The notes under the pieces were generated by a model. It was given only the letters and a program-made list of their open reading frames with translations, ran no database searches and had not been told where the DNA came from. Positions 1-7,579 of a stretch of 16,444 bases of DNA are shown one piece after another. The number at the start of each line of letters is the position of its first letter. The first letter of the stretch is position 1. Position numbers and translations under genes: made by a program. This DNA is from UBA1801 sp035353395 (GTDB lineage: Bacteria > Acidobacteriota > Holophagae > Holophagales > Holophagaceae): NCBI GenBank assembly GCA_035353395.1, contig DAOPZL010000061.1:1-16444 (forward strand), written 5' to 3'.

Positions 1-563
<563 letters not shown>

Positions 564-598
564 GGGATATCTCCTGATTGATTCTGTTGAGCCGGGTT

Positions 599-886
599 CT
601 ACTTGACGATCGCCAGGATCTCGTCCTCGCGCACGATCACGTGATCCACGCCGTCGATCTTGACCTCGGTGCCGCTGTACTTGCCGATGAGCACGCGATT
701 GCCGGGCTTCACGGACATCGGGATGCGCTTGCCGTTGTCATCGAACTTGCCCTCGCCCACGGCGACGACTTCAGCTTCCATGGGCTTTTCCTTGGCGGTA
801 TCGGGAATGATGATGCCGCCCCTTACCGTTTCCGCGGGCTCCGTGCGCTTCAGCACGACACGGTCATACAAGGGGGTGATGTTCAT
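599..886 (-). CDS. groES: Co-chaperonin GroES (Hsp10)
   Basis: A 95-residue protein, the usual family length, that forms the heptameric lid of the GroEL chamber. It starts MNITPLYDRVVLKR and contains the family signature around residues 7-14, then the mobile-loop region ETVRGGIIIPDTAKEKP (about residues 19-35), PGNRVLIGKYSGTEV in the middle and the C-terminal DEILAIVK. The ATG at 886 is chosen because CGGAGGA lies directly upstream and because the alignment begins there; an in-frame ATG 16 codons further upstream (934) lies inside the CIRCE element and would add unrelated residues. First gene of a groES-groEL operon. Known role: the pair folds newly made and stress-damaged cytoplasmic proteins. 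Confidence 0.98.
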   Translation of the reverse strand: MNITPLYDRVVLKRTEPAETVRGGIIIPDTAKEKPMEAEVVAVGEGKFDDNGKRIPMSVKPGNRVLIGKYSGTEVKIDGVDHVIVREDEILAIVK

Positions 887-927
887 GTAATCCTCCGTTG
901 AATCAGAGACCCCGTAGGGGGATGTTG

Positions 928-954
928 TTAGCACTCATGGCCAGCGAGTGCTAA
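928..954 (-). promoter_or_regulatory. CIRCE operator (HrcA repressor site) for groES-groEL
   Basis: Perfect inverted repeat TTAGCACTC-N9-GAGTGCTAA, identical to the CIRCE consensus in both arms. It lies 41 bases upstream of the groES start and overlaps the 3' end of the -10 box of the groES promoter. Known function: HrcA binds CIRCE and represses chaperonin transcription until heat stress titrates GroEL. The hrcA gene itself is not in the window. Confidence 0.97.
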
Positions 955-980
955 TCTATCGCGCCTGTTTTCGGTGTCAA
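953..980 (-). promoter_or_regulatory. Sigma-70 promoter of groES-groEL
   Basis: Read on the minus strand, a consensus -35 TTGACA (980-975) is separated by 16 bases from a -10-like TAGATT (958-953). The last two bases of the -10 box are the first two bases of CIRCE, so bound HrcA would block polymerase directly. The perfect -35 and the overlap with a known operator make this a strong call; the -10 matches the consensus at only 4 of 6 positions. Confidence 0.85.
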
Positions 981-1110
981 GCCCCTTTCTGCGGATTTTG
1001 TGTGTTTTCTTAGCTTCATGCACTAATATTTCTTGCAGCTAAATCATCCATGCGCCAATCTCCACGCCGCGTGGTACCACGCGGGGGAATTGAGGAGTAT
1101 CCTCGTTGAT

Positions 1111-1818
1111 ATGAGCTTCCTGCCCGTCCTTCTCGAACTTCAAGGCATCCACGACAATCTGACGGTCATCCAGCGCGATCTGTCGGCCTACCCCCCCGAA
1201 ATGGCAAAACTGGACGCGGAACTCAAGGTCCTGGACAAGAAGGTGGAGACCCTCGGCAAGAACCTGGGAGACCTGAGGTCGAGCCAGGCGAGCCTCTCCA
1301 GGGACCTGACCGAAGCCCAGAAACTGGAAGACACGGCCCGGACCGCCCTGCGGAACACGACCCAGAAGGTCCAGTACACCGCCGCCATCCGGGAACTCGA
1401 TGAGCGGGAAAAGCAGAAATCGACCCTCGCGAAGCCCCTGAAGGATCTCGAAGCCCGCATCCAGGGCATGGAGAGGGATCTCGCCGAATTCACCGCCCGC
1501 CGGGACCAGGCCAAGGGACAGTTCGACGAGTTCATGAGCGTGTTCATGGCCGAGCACGAGAACCAGGTCCACGCCCGCGAGCAGGCGCTCGCCAGGAAGC
1601 TCGAACTGGAGGCCAAGCTCGATCCCATCGAATTGAACCGGTTCAACCGGCTGATCGTGGGCCGGCATGGGCAGGCGGTCGTCGCCGTGGAGAACGGGAC
1701 CTGCACCGGCTGCCGGACCAGGCTCCGGGCCCCGCTCCTCGCCCAGCTCCGGGAGAAGCAAGTGCTCAACTGCGAGTCCTGCCAGCGGATCCTGTACTTC
1801 TCGACCACGAATTCATGA
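1111..1818 (+). CDS. Coiled-coil protein with C-terminal C4 zinc ribbon (COG1579/CT398-like)
   Basis: A 235-residue cytoplasmic protein with no signal peptide or membrane segment. Residues about 20-180 are charged and heptad-like (LDAELKVLDKKVETLGKNL and similar), predicting a long helical hairpin. The C-terminus holds a four-cysteine zinc ribbon: Cys198-x2-Cys201 in GTCTGCR and Cys221-x2-Cys224 in NCESCQ. This layout and length match the COG1579 family; the chlamydial member CT398 is reported to bind sigma-54 and secretion proteins, but the role in most bacteria is unknown. The ATG at 1111 is chosen because the family begins near MSFLPVLLELQ; the purine-rich GAGGAG (1092-1097) is 13 bases upstream, rather far, and sits in a small hairpin. 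An in-frame ATG at 1033 would add 26 unlikely residues. The last codons overlap the next gene (ATGA), implying translational coupling. Confidence 0.85.
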   Translation: MSFLPVLLELQGIHDNLTVIQRDLSAYPPEMAKLDAELKVLDKKVETLGKNLGDLRSSQASLSRDLTEAQKLEDTARTALRNTTQKVQYTAAIRELDEREKQKSTLAKPLKDLEARIQGMERDLAEFTARRDQAKGQFDEFMSVFMAEHENQVHAREQALARKLELEAKLDPIELNRFNRLIVGRHGQAVVAVENGTCTGCRTRLRAPLLAQLREKQVLNCESCQRILYFSTTNS

Positions 1819-2480
1819 ACCCGCTCGCCGAACGAGTCCAGGCGCTCCAGGAACGCATCCGACGCGCCTGCGAAGCCTGCGGACGCGATCCGGAGACCGT
1901 CGAGCTGCTCCCCGTCTCCAAGCGCCAGCCCGTCTCCCTGATCAGGCACGCGGCGGACCTGGGGTTCCGGAGCTTCGGGGAGAACTACGTGCAGGAGGGA
2001 ACGGCCAAGGCCCAGGAACTGCCCGGCCTGGACTTCCTGCTGCTCGGCCCCCTCCAGCGGAACAAGGCCAAGCCTGCCCTCGAGCACTTCAAGGAACTGA
2101 TGAGCGTCGACCGGCCGGAGCTGGTCTCGCGGCTGCAGCACCTGGCCGGGGAACTCAAGGTCGCGAGGCGGCTCTGGATCCAGGTGGACCTCTGGGGCGA
2201 GGAGACCAAGATGGGCGGCTGCCCTGCTTCCGGCATCGGCGAACTGACCAGGATGCTGGAAGGAGATCCTTGGCTGTCCCTGCAAGGCTTCATGGCCATT
2301 CCTCCCCCGGGCGACGCCCAGGCCTTTCCGGAAATGGGCGCGCTGCGCGAGGACTGGAGGCAGAAGCTGGGGCGGGATCTGCGGCTTTCCATGGGCATGA
2401 GCGGCGACCTGGAGGATGCGATCGCCGCGGGTTCGGACCAGATCCGCATCGGGACGGCTTTTTTCGGTGAACGGGCCTGA
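1815..2480 (+). CDS. yggS: YggS-family pyridoxal phosphate homeostasis protein
   Basis: A 221-residue single-domain TIM-barrel protein of the PLPHP family, which binds pyridoxal 5'-phosphate without known enzymatic activity and helps control free PLP and amino-acid pools in the cytoplasm. The PLP-binding lysine is Lys36 in LLPVSKRQP. Further family motifs are FGENYVQE (residues 55-62), GPLQRNKAK, the WIQVDLWGEETKMGG strand, and the phosphate-binding C-terminal segment LSMGMSGDLEDAI...IRIGTAFFGER. The usual HFIGxLQ motif reads FLLLGPLQ here, so its histidine is replaced. The start codon overlaps the stop of the zinc-ribbon gene by 4 bases, and no separate strong ribosome site is needed. The family is commonly next to proC or division genes; that context is absent here. 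Confidence 0.93.
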   Translation: MNPLAERVQALQERIRRACEACGRDPETVELLPVSKRQPVSLIRHAADLGFRSFGENYVQEGTAKAQELPGLDFLLLGPLQRNKAKPALEHFKELMSVDRPELVSRLQHLAGELKVARRLWIQVDLWGEETKMGGCPASGIGELTRMLEGDPWLSLQGFMAIPPPGDAQAFPEMGALREDWRQKLGRDLRLSMGMSGDLEDAIAAGSDQIRIGTAFFGERA

Positions 2481-2560
2481 GACCGGGCGTAGGTGGCTCG
2501 ATCTCCCGAAAGGCACTTGGATTGCAAAGGAAAAAACGGAAATTTCTCCTTGTCCGTTAC

Positions 2561-2588
2561 TAAGGCGGCGCGGGGAATCTACCGAAAA
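2561..2588 (+). promoter_or_regulatory. Candidate sigma-28 (FliA) type promoter for the chemotaxis receptor
   Basis: TAAG at 2561-2564 and ACCGAAAA at 2581-2588 resemble the sigma-28 elements TAAA and GCCGATAA (3/4 and 6/8 matches). The spacing is 16 bases against the usual 15. It lies 42 bases upstream of the receptor start. Chemotaxis genes are classic sigma-28 targets, which makes it plausible, but the match is imperfect and chance is possible. No better sigma-70 site was seen in the 150-base leader. Confidence 0.3.
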
Positions 2589-2630
2589 ACTACGGTACTG
2601 ACTCATTCATGGTCATGCGGGAGAGGACAG

Positions 2631-4178
2631 ATGAGACTCTGGAACAATCTCACGATCAAGAAGAAGCTGACCTATTCCATCATCGCCCTAACCGCCGTGC
2701 TCGGGATGGGAGCCGTCGTGCTCGCCGGGGCCTTCCTGAAGACGGCCCAGAACAAGTCCCTGCGCATCAAGGGCGCCAGCCTGGCCAAGGTGCTGGGCGA
2801 ATCGGCCGTCACCGACATCCTCAACGACGAGCTCGGGTCGACGGTGGGCGCCACGGAGAAGACCCTCAGCCGGGTCAAGAGCGACGAGGACGTCAGCCTC
2901 ACCGCCGTCGTCATCCTGCAGAACGGCAAGCGCCAGGTCCCCACCCAGTTCAAGAGCGACGAGAACAACGCCAAGGCCGACGGATTCTCGCTGGCGGAGC
3001 CCCTCGAGACGAAGAAGACGACCTCCTACGAGAAGGCCGGCTACATCGTCGAGATCGCTCCCATCGAGGTTCCCGGCGTGGACGCGTCCAAGAAGTTCCA
3101 CCTCCTGGTCGCCATGAACACGCACCGGATCAACAAGGAGATCGGGCAGAGCCTCGGCATGATGTTCATCCTCGGCATCGGCATGGTCCTGCTCGGGCTG
3201 GGAGCCTCCTTCATGCTGAGCAACACCATCGTGAAGCCCCTGGAGACCATCAAGCAGCGCATGCGCGACATCTCGGAAGGCGAGGGAGACCTCACGGCGC
3301 GCCTGGACGTGAACGGCAAGGACGAAGTCGCCCAGCTGGCCGTCCACTTCAACCATTTCGTGGAGAACATCCAGGGCATCGTGAACCAGGTCATCAACAT
3401 CTCCAGCACGATCGCCTCGGGCTCCCTGCAGATGACGGCCGGGATGTCGGAAATGGCCTCCACGGCCGATTCCATCGCCCAGAGCGCCGAGGACCAGAAG
3501 ACCTCGGTCAAGCAGGCGAACGAGAAGGTGAGCACCATCGCCCAGTCCTCCCAGGTGGTCTACTCCGACGTCACGAACGCCCTGCAGGTCTTCGACCAGG
3601 CACAGAGCGCCGCCACCAAGGGCGGCACCGCCGTGGGCGAGGCCGTCAACGGCATGCAGGCGATCCACCAGAATTCTAAGCAGATCGGAAGCATCCTCAC
3701 CGTCATCACGGAGATCGCCAACCAGACCAACCTGCTCTCCCTGAACGCCGCCATCGAGGCCGCCAAGGCCGGCGAGCACGGCAAGGGCTTCGCGGTGGTG
3801 GCGGAGGAAGTCCGGAAGCTCGCGGAGCGCTCCGCCCAGGCAGCCAAGGAGATCACCTCCCTCATCCACACGTCCAGCAAGAGCATCGAGGATGGCAGCG
3901 CGATGGTGAACACGGCGGGTTCCGTGCTGAAGAGCATCCAGGAAGCCATCACCGCCAGCGGCGAGCGCATCAAGGCGATCGGCGCCCAGAGCCAGCGCCA
4001 GAGCCAGGACAGCTCGGCGGTCGTGGCCGTCATGGGCAACCTCTCCGGCATCGCCGAGCAGAACGCCACCGCCACCGAGGAGATGGCCGCCACCATCCGG
4101 GAGACCACCCGGACCGTGGACGATCTGAGCCGCGCCGCCGAGAACCTCAGCGCGCTGGTGTCGAGGTTCAAGGTATAG
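2631..4178 (+). CDS. Methyl-accepting chemotaxis protein (transmembrane receptor)
   Basis: A 515-residue inner-membrane chemoreceptor. Order of parts: short basic N-terminus, TM1 at about residues 15-36, a periplasmic sensor of about 140 residues (37-175) that I cannot assign to a known ligand-binding fold, TM2 at about 176-196, HAMP linker at about 197-250 (IVKPLETIKQRM, then GEGDLTARL), and a cytoplasmic helical signalling domain. The invariant hairpin tip that docks CheA/CheW is at residues about 358-400 (EIANQTNLLSLNAAIEAAKA starting at Glu361, then GKGFAVVAEEVRKLAERS). Flanking Gln/Glu-rich helices are likely methylation sites for CheR/CheB. There is no C-terminal CheR-tethering pentapeptide; it ends SRFKV. 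The ATG at 2631 is chosen because the typical MRLWNNLTIKKKL opening follows GGGAGAGGA; in-frame upstream codons read as non-coding. No other chemotaxis gene is adjacent, so it is an orphan receptor. Confidence 0.95.
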   Translation: MRLWNNLTIKKKLTYSIIALTAVLGMGAVVLAGAFLKTAQNKSLRIKGASLAKVLGESAVTDILNDELGSTVGATEKTLSRVKSDEDVSLTAVVILQNGKRQVPTQFKSDENNAKADGFSLAEPLETKKTTSYEKAGYIVEIAPIEVPGVDASKKFHLLVAMNTHRINKEIGQSLGMMFILGIGMVLLGLGASFMLSNTIVKPLETIKQRMRDISEGEGDLTARLDVNGKDEVAQLAVHFNHFVENIQGIVNQVINISSTIASGSLQMTAGMSEMASTADSIAQSAEDQKTSVKQANEKVSTIAQSSQVVYSDVTNALQVFDQAQSAATKGGTAVGEAVNGMQAIHQNSKQIGSILTVITEIANQTNLLSLNAAIEAAKAGEHGKGFAVVAEEVRKLAERSAQAAKEITSLIHTSSKSIEDGSAMVNTAGSVLKSIQEAITASGERIKAIGAQSQRQSQDSSAVVAVMGNLSGIAEQNATATEEMAATIRETTRTVDDLSRAAENLSALVSRFKV

Positions 4179-4191
4179 CCTTCCCCCAGAC

Positions 4192-4220
4192 GAAGGGAGC
4201 CCCGCCGAGGGGCTCCCTTC
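4192..4220 (+). terminator. Strong hairpin after the chemotaxis receptor, probable terminator
   Basis: A perfect 12-bp stem, GAAGGGAGCCCC paired with GGGGCTCCCTTC, closes a 5-base loop (GCCGA). It starts 13 bases after the receptor stop codon and is the most stable hairpin I saw in the window. No T-run follows, so it could be an intrinsic terminator of the U-poor kind or a stabilising 3' end. Confidence 0.65.
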
Positions 4221-4292
4221 CATGTACGGGCACGTGGAGCGGGTTCCCGCGCCATGCGATGATGATCATTCCGCGAGTCGCGAGGTGCCCGG

Positions 4293-5078
4293 ATGGAGGT
4301 TCGTTCCCTGGAGTTGAGGACTGCGTTGATGATCCAGCGCATGTATGGGCTCGTCGAGGCGCGGGATGCCTGCGCCGTCCTCCGCACGCCTTCAGTGCCG
4401 GACTTCTGGTTCGGCAACTGCCTGATGATGCCCCATCCCCCGGAAGAAGGCGACTTCGCGGCATGGATGGCCCTGTTCGAAAGGGAGTTTCCGGAGGCGG
4501 ATCACCGGGTCTTCCTGGTGGATTCCCCCGAAGGGGACGCCGGCGTTTCGCAGGCCTTCCTCGAGAACGGGTTCACGCTGACCTGCTGCGATGTGCTCGC
4601 CATGACGGAGCTGCGCCGCCCGGAGCGGCTGACGGAGGAGTTCCGGATCGCCCCCCTGGCCGAGGACCGCGACTGGCGGGACCTGATGGAGATCAGCCTG
4701 CTGATCGATGGCGGCCATGGGGGCCTGGACCGCGGCTTCCTCGAACGCAAGACGTCCGCCGTCCGGAAGGTGATCGCCCAGGAGCGCGGCGCCTGGTGGG
4801 GCGCCTGGGCCGACGGCCGCCTCGTGGCCCACATGGGCCTCTTCTGGGAAGGGGGGCTCGTCCGGTTCCAGGACGTGGAGACCCACCCGGACTGCCGCCG
4901 GCGAGGCGCATGCCGCTCCATTCTCCACCGCGCCTGCCTCGCCGCGGGCGCGCGGCTGGGATCGCCCACCTTCGTGATCAAGCCCGTGGACGCGACGGTC
5001 AGGCGGATCTACGAGTCCGTCGGGTTCGAATTCCGCGAGAAATCAGTCGACTTCATGAGGAGGCCCGCCGGAGCCTGA
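4293..5078 (+). CDS. GNAT-family N-acetyltransferase
   Basis: A 261-residue soluble protein. The C-terminal half carries the GNAT acetyl-CoA site: strand FQDVETHPDCRRRGACRSIL, where Arg203/Arg204-Gly205-Ala206 form the pyrophosphate-binding loop, followed by KPVDATVRRIYESVGFEFRE, the usual final motif (YESVGF). The N-terminal half, containing PDFWFGNCLMMPHPP and a W-rich segment, resembles the divergent first domain seen in some two-domain GNAT proteins; the substrate cannot be inferred. The start at 4293 has GAGGT six bases upstream. It lies 72 bases after the receptor hairpin, so it is probably a separate unit. It converges with the sirtuin gene, with only 13 bases between the two stop codons and no clear shared terminator. 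Confidence 0.85.
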   Translation: MEVRSLELRTALMIQRMYGLVEARDACAVLRTPSVPDFWFGNCLMMPHPPEEGDFAAWMALFEREFPEADHRVFLVDSPEGDAGVSQAFLENGFTLTCCDVLAMTELRRPERLTEEFRIAPLAEDRDWRDLMEISLLIDGGHGGLDRGFLERKTSAVRKVIAQERGAWWGAWADGRLVAHMGLFWEGGLVRFQDVETHPDCRRRGACRSILHRACLAAGARLGSPTFVIKPVDATVRRIYESVGFEFREKSVDFMRRPAGA

Positions 5079-5091
5079 ACTCCCGGACGGC

Positions 5092-5364
5092 TCACGCACG
5101 GAGGGCGCCGAGCAGGCCTTCCACCCAGGCCGGAACGACCTCCGTCGCCGGGCCCTGGACGCATTCCTCGAAGGCCGTGCTGATCGCGGAGGCGTCCAGG
5201 TTCAGCTCGACGGTGCGGGTCCCGGGCCTGACCATGTCGACGAAGCCCGCGGCCGGATAGACGGCCCCGGAAGTGCCGACGGCCGCGAAGATGGCGCAGC
5301 GGTCGAGGGCGTCCCCGATGCGCTCCAGTTCCAGGGGCATCTCCCCGAACCAGACGATGTGCGG
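5092..5364 (-). CDS. cobB: CobB-type NAD-dependent protein deacylase (sirtuin), C-terminal fragment
   Basis: The last 90 residues of a class III sirtuin, cut at its 5' side by the N-run. It reads PHIVWFGEMPLELERI, then IFAAVGTSGAVYPAAGFV, then TVELNLD and GPATEVVP, closely following the C-terminal half of E. coli CobB (WFGEMPL, IGTSGHVYPAAGF, VELNLEP). These form part of the NAD-binding Rossmann fold. The family removes acetyl or succinyl groups from lysines using NAD. The catalytic histidine and the zinc-binding cysteines belong to the missing part, roughly 140-150 residues. It ends at TGA (5094-5092) on the same strand as era and is probably the last gene of that run. It reads in frame with era across the Ns only by chance. 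Confidence 0.88.
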   Translation of the reverse strand, partial: PHIVWFGEMPLELERIGDALDRCAIFAAVGTSGAVYPAAGFVDMVRPGTRTVELNLDASAISTAFEECVQGPATEVVPAWVEGLLGALRA

Positions 5365-5464
5365 NNNNNNNNNNNNNNNNNNNNNNNNNNNNNNNNNNNN
5401 NNNNNNNNNNNNNNNNNNNNNNNNNNNNNNNNNNNNNNNNNNNNNNNNNNNNNNNNNNNNNNNN
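5365..5464. other. Scaffold gap of exactly 100 N (true gap)
   Basis: One hundred Ns join the 3'-truncated era gene to the 5'-truncated sirtuin gene. The sequences at the two edges share no repeat. About 35 codons of era plus about 140 codons of the sirtuin are missing, over 500 bases, so the 100 Ns are a placeholder rather than a measured length. Further genes between the two cannot be excluded. Confidence 0.95.
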
Positions 5465-6264
5465 CGCTGGGCGCTCTGCCGGATGTCCTGGATCATCTCG
5501 CCCCCGCGGCCCAGGAGGATCTTGCGGTGGTTGGCGCGCTCCACCAGGATCTGGGCGGCGATGAACGTCCCCCCTCCCGGGAGGTCCTCGGGATAGCCCT
5601 CCTGCCCGGACTCGATCCAGCGCTCGATCACCACCGCGACGCCATGGGGGACCTCCTCGCGGGTCTTCCGCAGGACCTTCTCGCGGATGAACTCCATGGC
5701 CATTCCCCGCTCGGTCTGGTCCGTGAACGTCTCGTCCTGGAACTGCCACTCCCCGGAAGGGGCGTCCCGCTCGAGGAGGCTCCAGAGGGGGTCGAGGTTC
5801 AGCCCGAGCTTCGCGCCGATCGGCACGATCTCGCGGAAATCCATCAGGTCCTTGTACTCGGCGACCTTCTCAAGGAGGCGCCCCTTGGAGAGCAGGTCGA
5901 GCTTGTTCAGGAGCAGGTAGACCGGCTGCCTGGCGTGCTTCAGGCGCTTGGCCAGATCCCGCTCGCCGGGGCCGAGGAACCCGTCGGCATCCACGACCCA
6001 GAGCAGCAGGTCGGCCTCCTCCATGGCCGCCTCGATGTGCTTGAGCATCCGCTGGTTCAGGACATGCTTGGCCTCGTGGATGCCGGGCGTGTCCAGGAAG
6101 GCCAGCTGCACGTCTCCCCGGTTCACAACCCCGAGGATGCGTCCGCGGGTGGTCTGGGGCGTCTGGCTGACGGCCGCCAGCTTCTCCCCGACCAGGGCAT
6201 TGAGGAGGGTCGACTTGCCCGAGTTGGGAAGCCCGATGATCGCGATGGTCGCGCAGCTAGCCAC
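5465..6264 (-). CDS. era: GTPase Era, 3' end lost in assembly gap
   Basis: The first 266 residues of Era (about 300 in full), a GTP-binding assembly factor that binds the 3' end of 16S rRNA during 30S maturation. GTPase motifs: G1 GLPNSGKS (11-18), G2 region TPQTTR (35-40), G3 DTPG (58-61), G4 NKLD (120-123). The G5 position reads VPIGAK (147-152) instead of the usual PISA. The KH RNA-binding domain is present, with LGRGGEMI as its GxxG loop near the cut. The start is GTG at 6264, with GAGGGG eight bases upstream; the ORF could extend to ATG 6321 but that would run deep inside lpxA. The GTG start overlaps the end of lpxA by 8 bases, so the two are translationally coupled. The remaining 30-40 residues are in the N-run. 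Confidence 0.93.
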
Positions 6265-7042
6265 GATGGATGCCCCTCTTCGCTTCGCGGATGAAACGCA
6301 CGAGGTAGGCCACGTCCGCATTGCTCCCCAGTTCCTGCTCGACGCGGCCGAGCGCCTCCTCCCGGAGCAGGCCCATGTGGAAGAGGATCCGGTGGGCCTT
6401 CGCGAGCGCCACGAGGGTCTCCTCGGGGAAACCCTTGCGCTTGAGGCCGAGGGTGTTCACCCCGTAGCTCTTGGTCTCCCGCGCGCCGACCGTCTTCATG
6501 AAGGGCAGGACATCCATGGTCGCCACGGTGAAGCCGCCCATGAAGGCGTGGTTCCCCACGCGGCAGAACTGGTGCACGGCGGAGAAGGCCCCGATGATGC
6601 AGCCGTCCCCGACCTCCACATGTCCCGCGAGGGTGCTGTTGTTCGCGAAGATGTTCTTGCTGCCGATCTGGCAGTCGTGGCCGATGTGGGTGCCCACCAT
6701 GAAGAGGCTGTCGTCGCCGATGGAGGTGACGCCTCCCCCGTCCTCGGTGCCCCGGTGCAGCGTGCAGCTCTCGCGGATCACGTTCCGGCTCCCCACCAGG
6801 AGCCGCGTGGGACCGCCCCTGTACTTCAGGTCCTGGGGCTGCATGCCCACGGTCGCATGGGGATAGACCTCGCAGTCCTCGCCGATCTCCGTGTGGGTCC
6901 CGATGACGACATGGCTCCGAAGCCGCGTCCGGGCGCCGATCCGGGCGTTGCCTTCCACGACGCAGAAGGGTCCCACCACGACACCGTCGCCCAGTTCGGC
7001 CTCCTTGCTCACGACGGAGGAGGGATGGACGTCGACGCTCAT
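6257..7042 (-). CDS. lpxA: UDP-N-acetylglucosamine acyltransferase LpxA (lipid A step 1)
   Basis: A 261-residue left-handed parallel beta-helix enzyme (E. coli: 262) that transfers a 3-hydroxyacyl chain from ACP to UDP-GlcNAc in the cytoplasm, committing it to lipid A. Hexapeptide repeats such as IGARTR, IGEDCE and VGDGCI run through the first 180 residues. Active-site residues are present: His119 and His122 in GTHIGHDCQIG (His125 in E. coli), LAGH, VHQFC, and the IRESCTLHRGT motif. The paired glycines in FMGGFTV keep the small residue that in E. coli (Gly173) allows a long 14-carbon acyl chain, hinting at the same specificity. The C-terminal helical part begins near GVNTLGLKRKGF. The ATG at 7042 overlaps the fabZ stop in an ATGA junction; the 3' end overlaps era. 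lpxD and lpxB, the common neighbours, are absent. Confidence 0.97.
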   Translation of the reverse strand: MSVDVHPSSVVSKEAELGDGVVVGPFCVVEGNARIGARTRLRSHVVIGTHTEIGEDCEVYPHATVGMQPQDLKYRGGPTRLLVGSRNVIRESCTLHRGTEDGGGVTSIGDDSLFMVGTHIGHDCQIGSKNIFANNSTLAGHVEVGDGCIIGAFSAVHQFCRVGNHAFMGGFTVATMDVLPFMKTVGARETKSYGVNTLGLKRKGFPEETLVALAKAHRILFHMGLLREEALGRVEQELGSNADVAYLVRFIREAKRGIHRG

Positions 7043-7518
7043 CGAGTTTCCTTTTCGTCGAGGTCCATCAGCATGGAAGTGAACTCGGCCTCGGCCACTT
7101 TCTGGCCGCCCACGAACGCCTCGCCGCGCATCTTGCAGACCCGGGGCTTGAGATTGAGGACCTTGACCTCCATGACGAGCTGGTCGCCCGGCAGCACCGG
7201 CTTGCGGAACTTCACGCCGTCGATGCCCATGAAGTAGATCACCTTCTTGTCGCGATCCTCGAACTGCTGCATCAGGAGGCAGCCGCCGGTCTGGGCCATG
7301 GCCTCCACGATCAGGACGCCCGGGAACACGGGCCGCTTCGGGAAATGGCCCAGGAAGAAGATCTCGCCCATGGAGATGTTCTTCATCCCGCGGATCCACT
7401 GGCGCGGCTCGTAGTCCAGGATCCGGTCCACCAGGAGCAGCGGATAGCGGTGGGGAAGCAGGTCCATGATTCCTTGGATATCGATGACCTTGGGATCTGC
7501 GGCAGGCGTATCAACCAT
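7039..7518 (-). CDS. fabZ: 3-hydroxyacyl-ACP dehydratase FabZ
   Basis: A 159-residue hot-dog-fold enzyme that dehydrates beta-hydroxyacyl-ACP in fatty-acid synthesis and competes with LpxA for the same hydroxyacyl-ACP. Motifs: LPHRYPLLLVDR (residues 21-32), the catalytic His58 in GHFPKRPVFPG, and the catalytic Glu72 in VEAMAQTGG; their 14-residue spacing equals that in characterised FabZ. The start is placed at ATG 7518, which has GGAGA five bases upstream; another in-frame ATG at 7539 has only a weak site and would add seven residues. The stop overlaps the lpxA start by 4 bases. Sixty-one bases separate it from the HD-GYP gene upstream, so either cotranscription or a promoter inside that spacer is possible. 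Confidence 0.97.
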   Translation of the reverse strand: MVDTPAADPKVIDIQGIMDLLPHRYPLLLVDRILDYEPRQWIRGMKNISMGEIFFLGHFPKRPVFPGVLIVEAMAQTGGCLLMQQFEDRDKKVIYFMGIDGVKFRKPVLPGDQLVMEVKVLNLKPRVCKMRGEAFVGGQKVAEAEFTSMLMDLDEKETR

Positions 7519-7563
7519 GAATTTCTCCAGAAGGCCCATTTTCTCATGACCGCGGGATTCTGT

Positions 7564-7577
7564 CCCGGCCGTCCGGG
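7564..7577 (-). other. Small hairpin just after the HD-GYP stop codon
   Basis: CCCGG-CCGT-CCGGG forms a 5-bp GC stem with a 4-base loop two bases after the HD-GYP stop, in the only untranslated spacer of this minus-strand gene run. No T-run follows, so it may be a weak attenuator or nothing; it does not prove that transcription stops before fabZ. Confidence 0.25.
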
Positions 7578-7579
7578 AA

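Noticed and set aside
2500..2600. Cyclic-di-GMP (GEMM) riboswitch in the chemoreceptor leader
   Set aside because: GCAAAGG suggested it, but the conserved GGGACGCAAAG core and the paired tetraloop/receptor arrangement are missing.
2688..4223. 511-codon minus-strand frame opposite the chemotaxis receptor
   Set aside because: The plus-strand frame encodes a complete canonical receptor; the antisense product is a skewed shadow with no recognisable motif.
5092..6264. Era-sirtuin fusion protein
   Set aside because: The frame is continuous only through 100 placeholder Ns. Each part is a well-known separate protein truncated at the gap.
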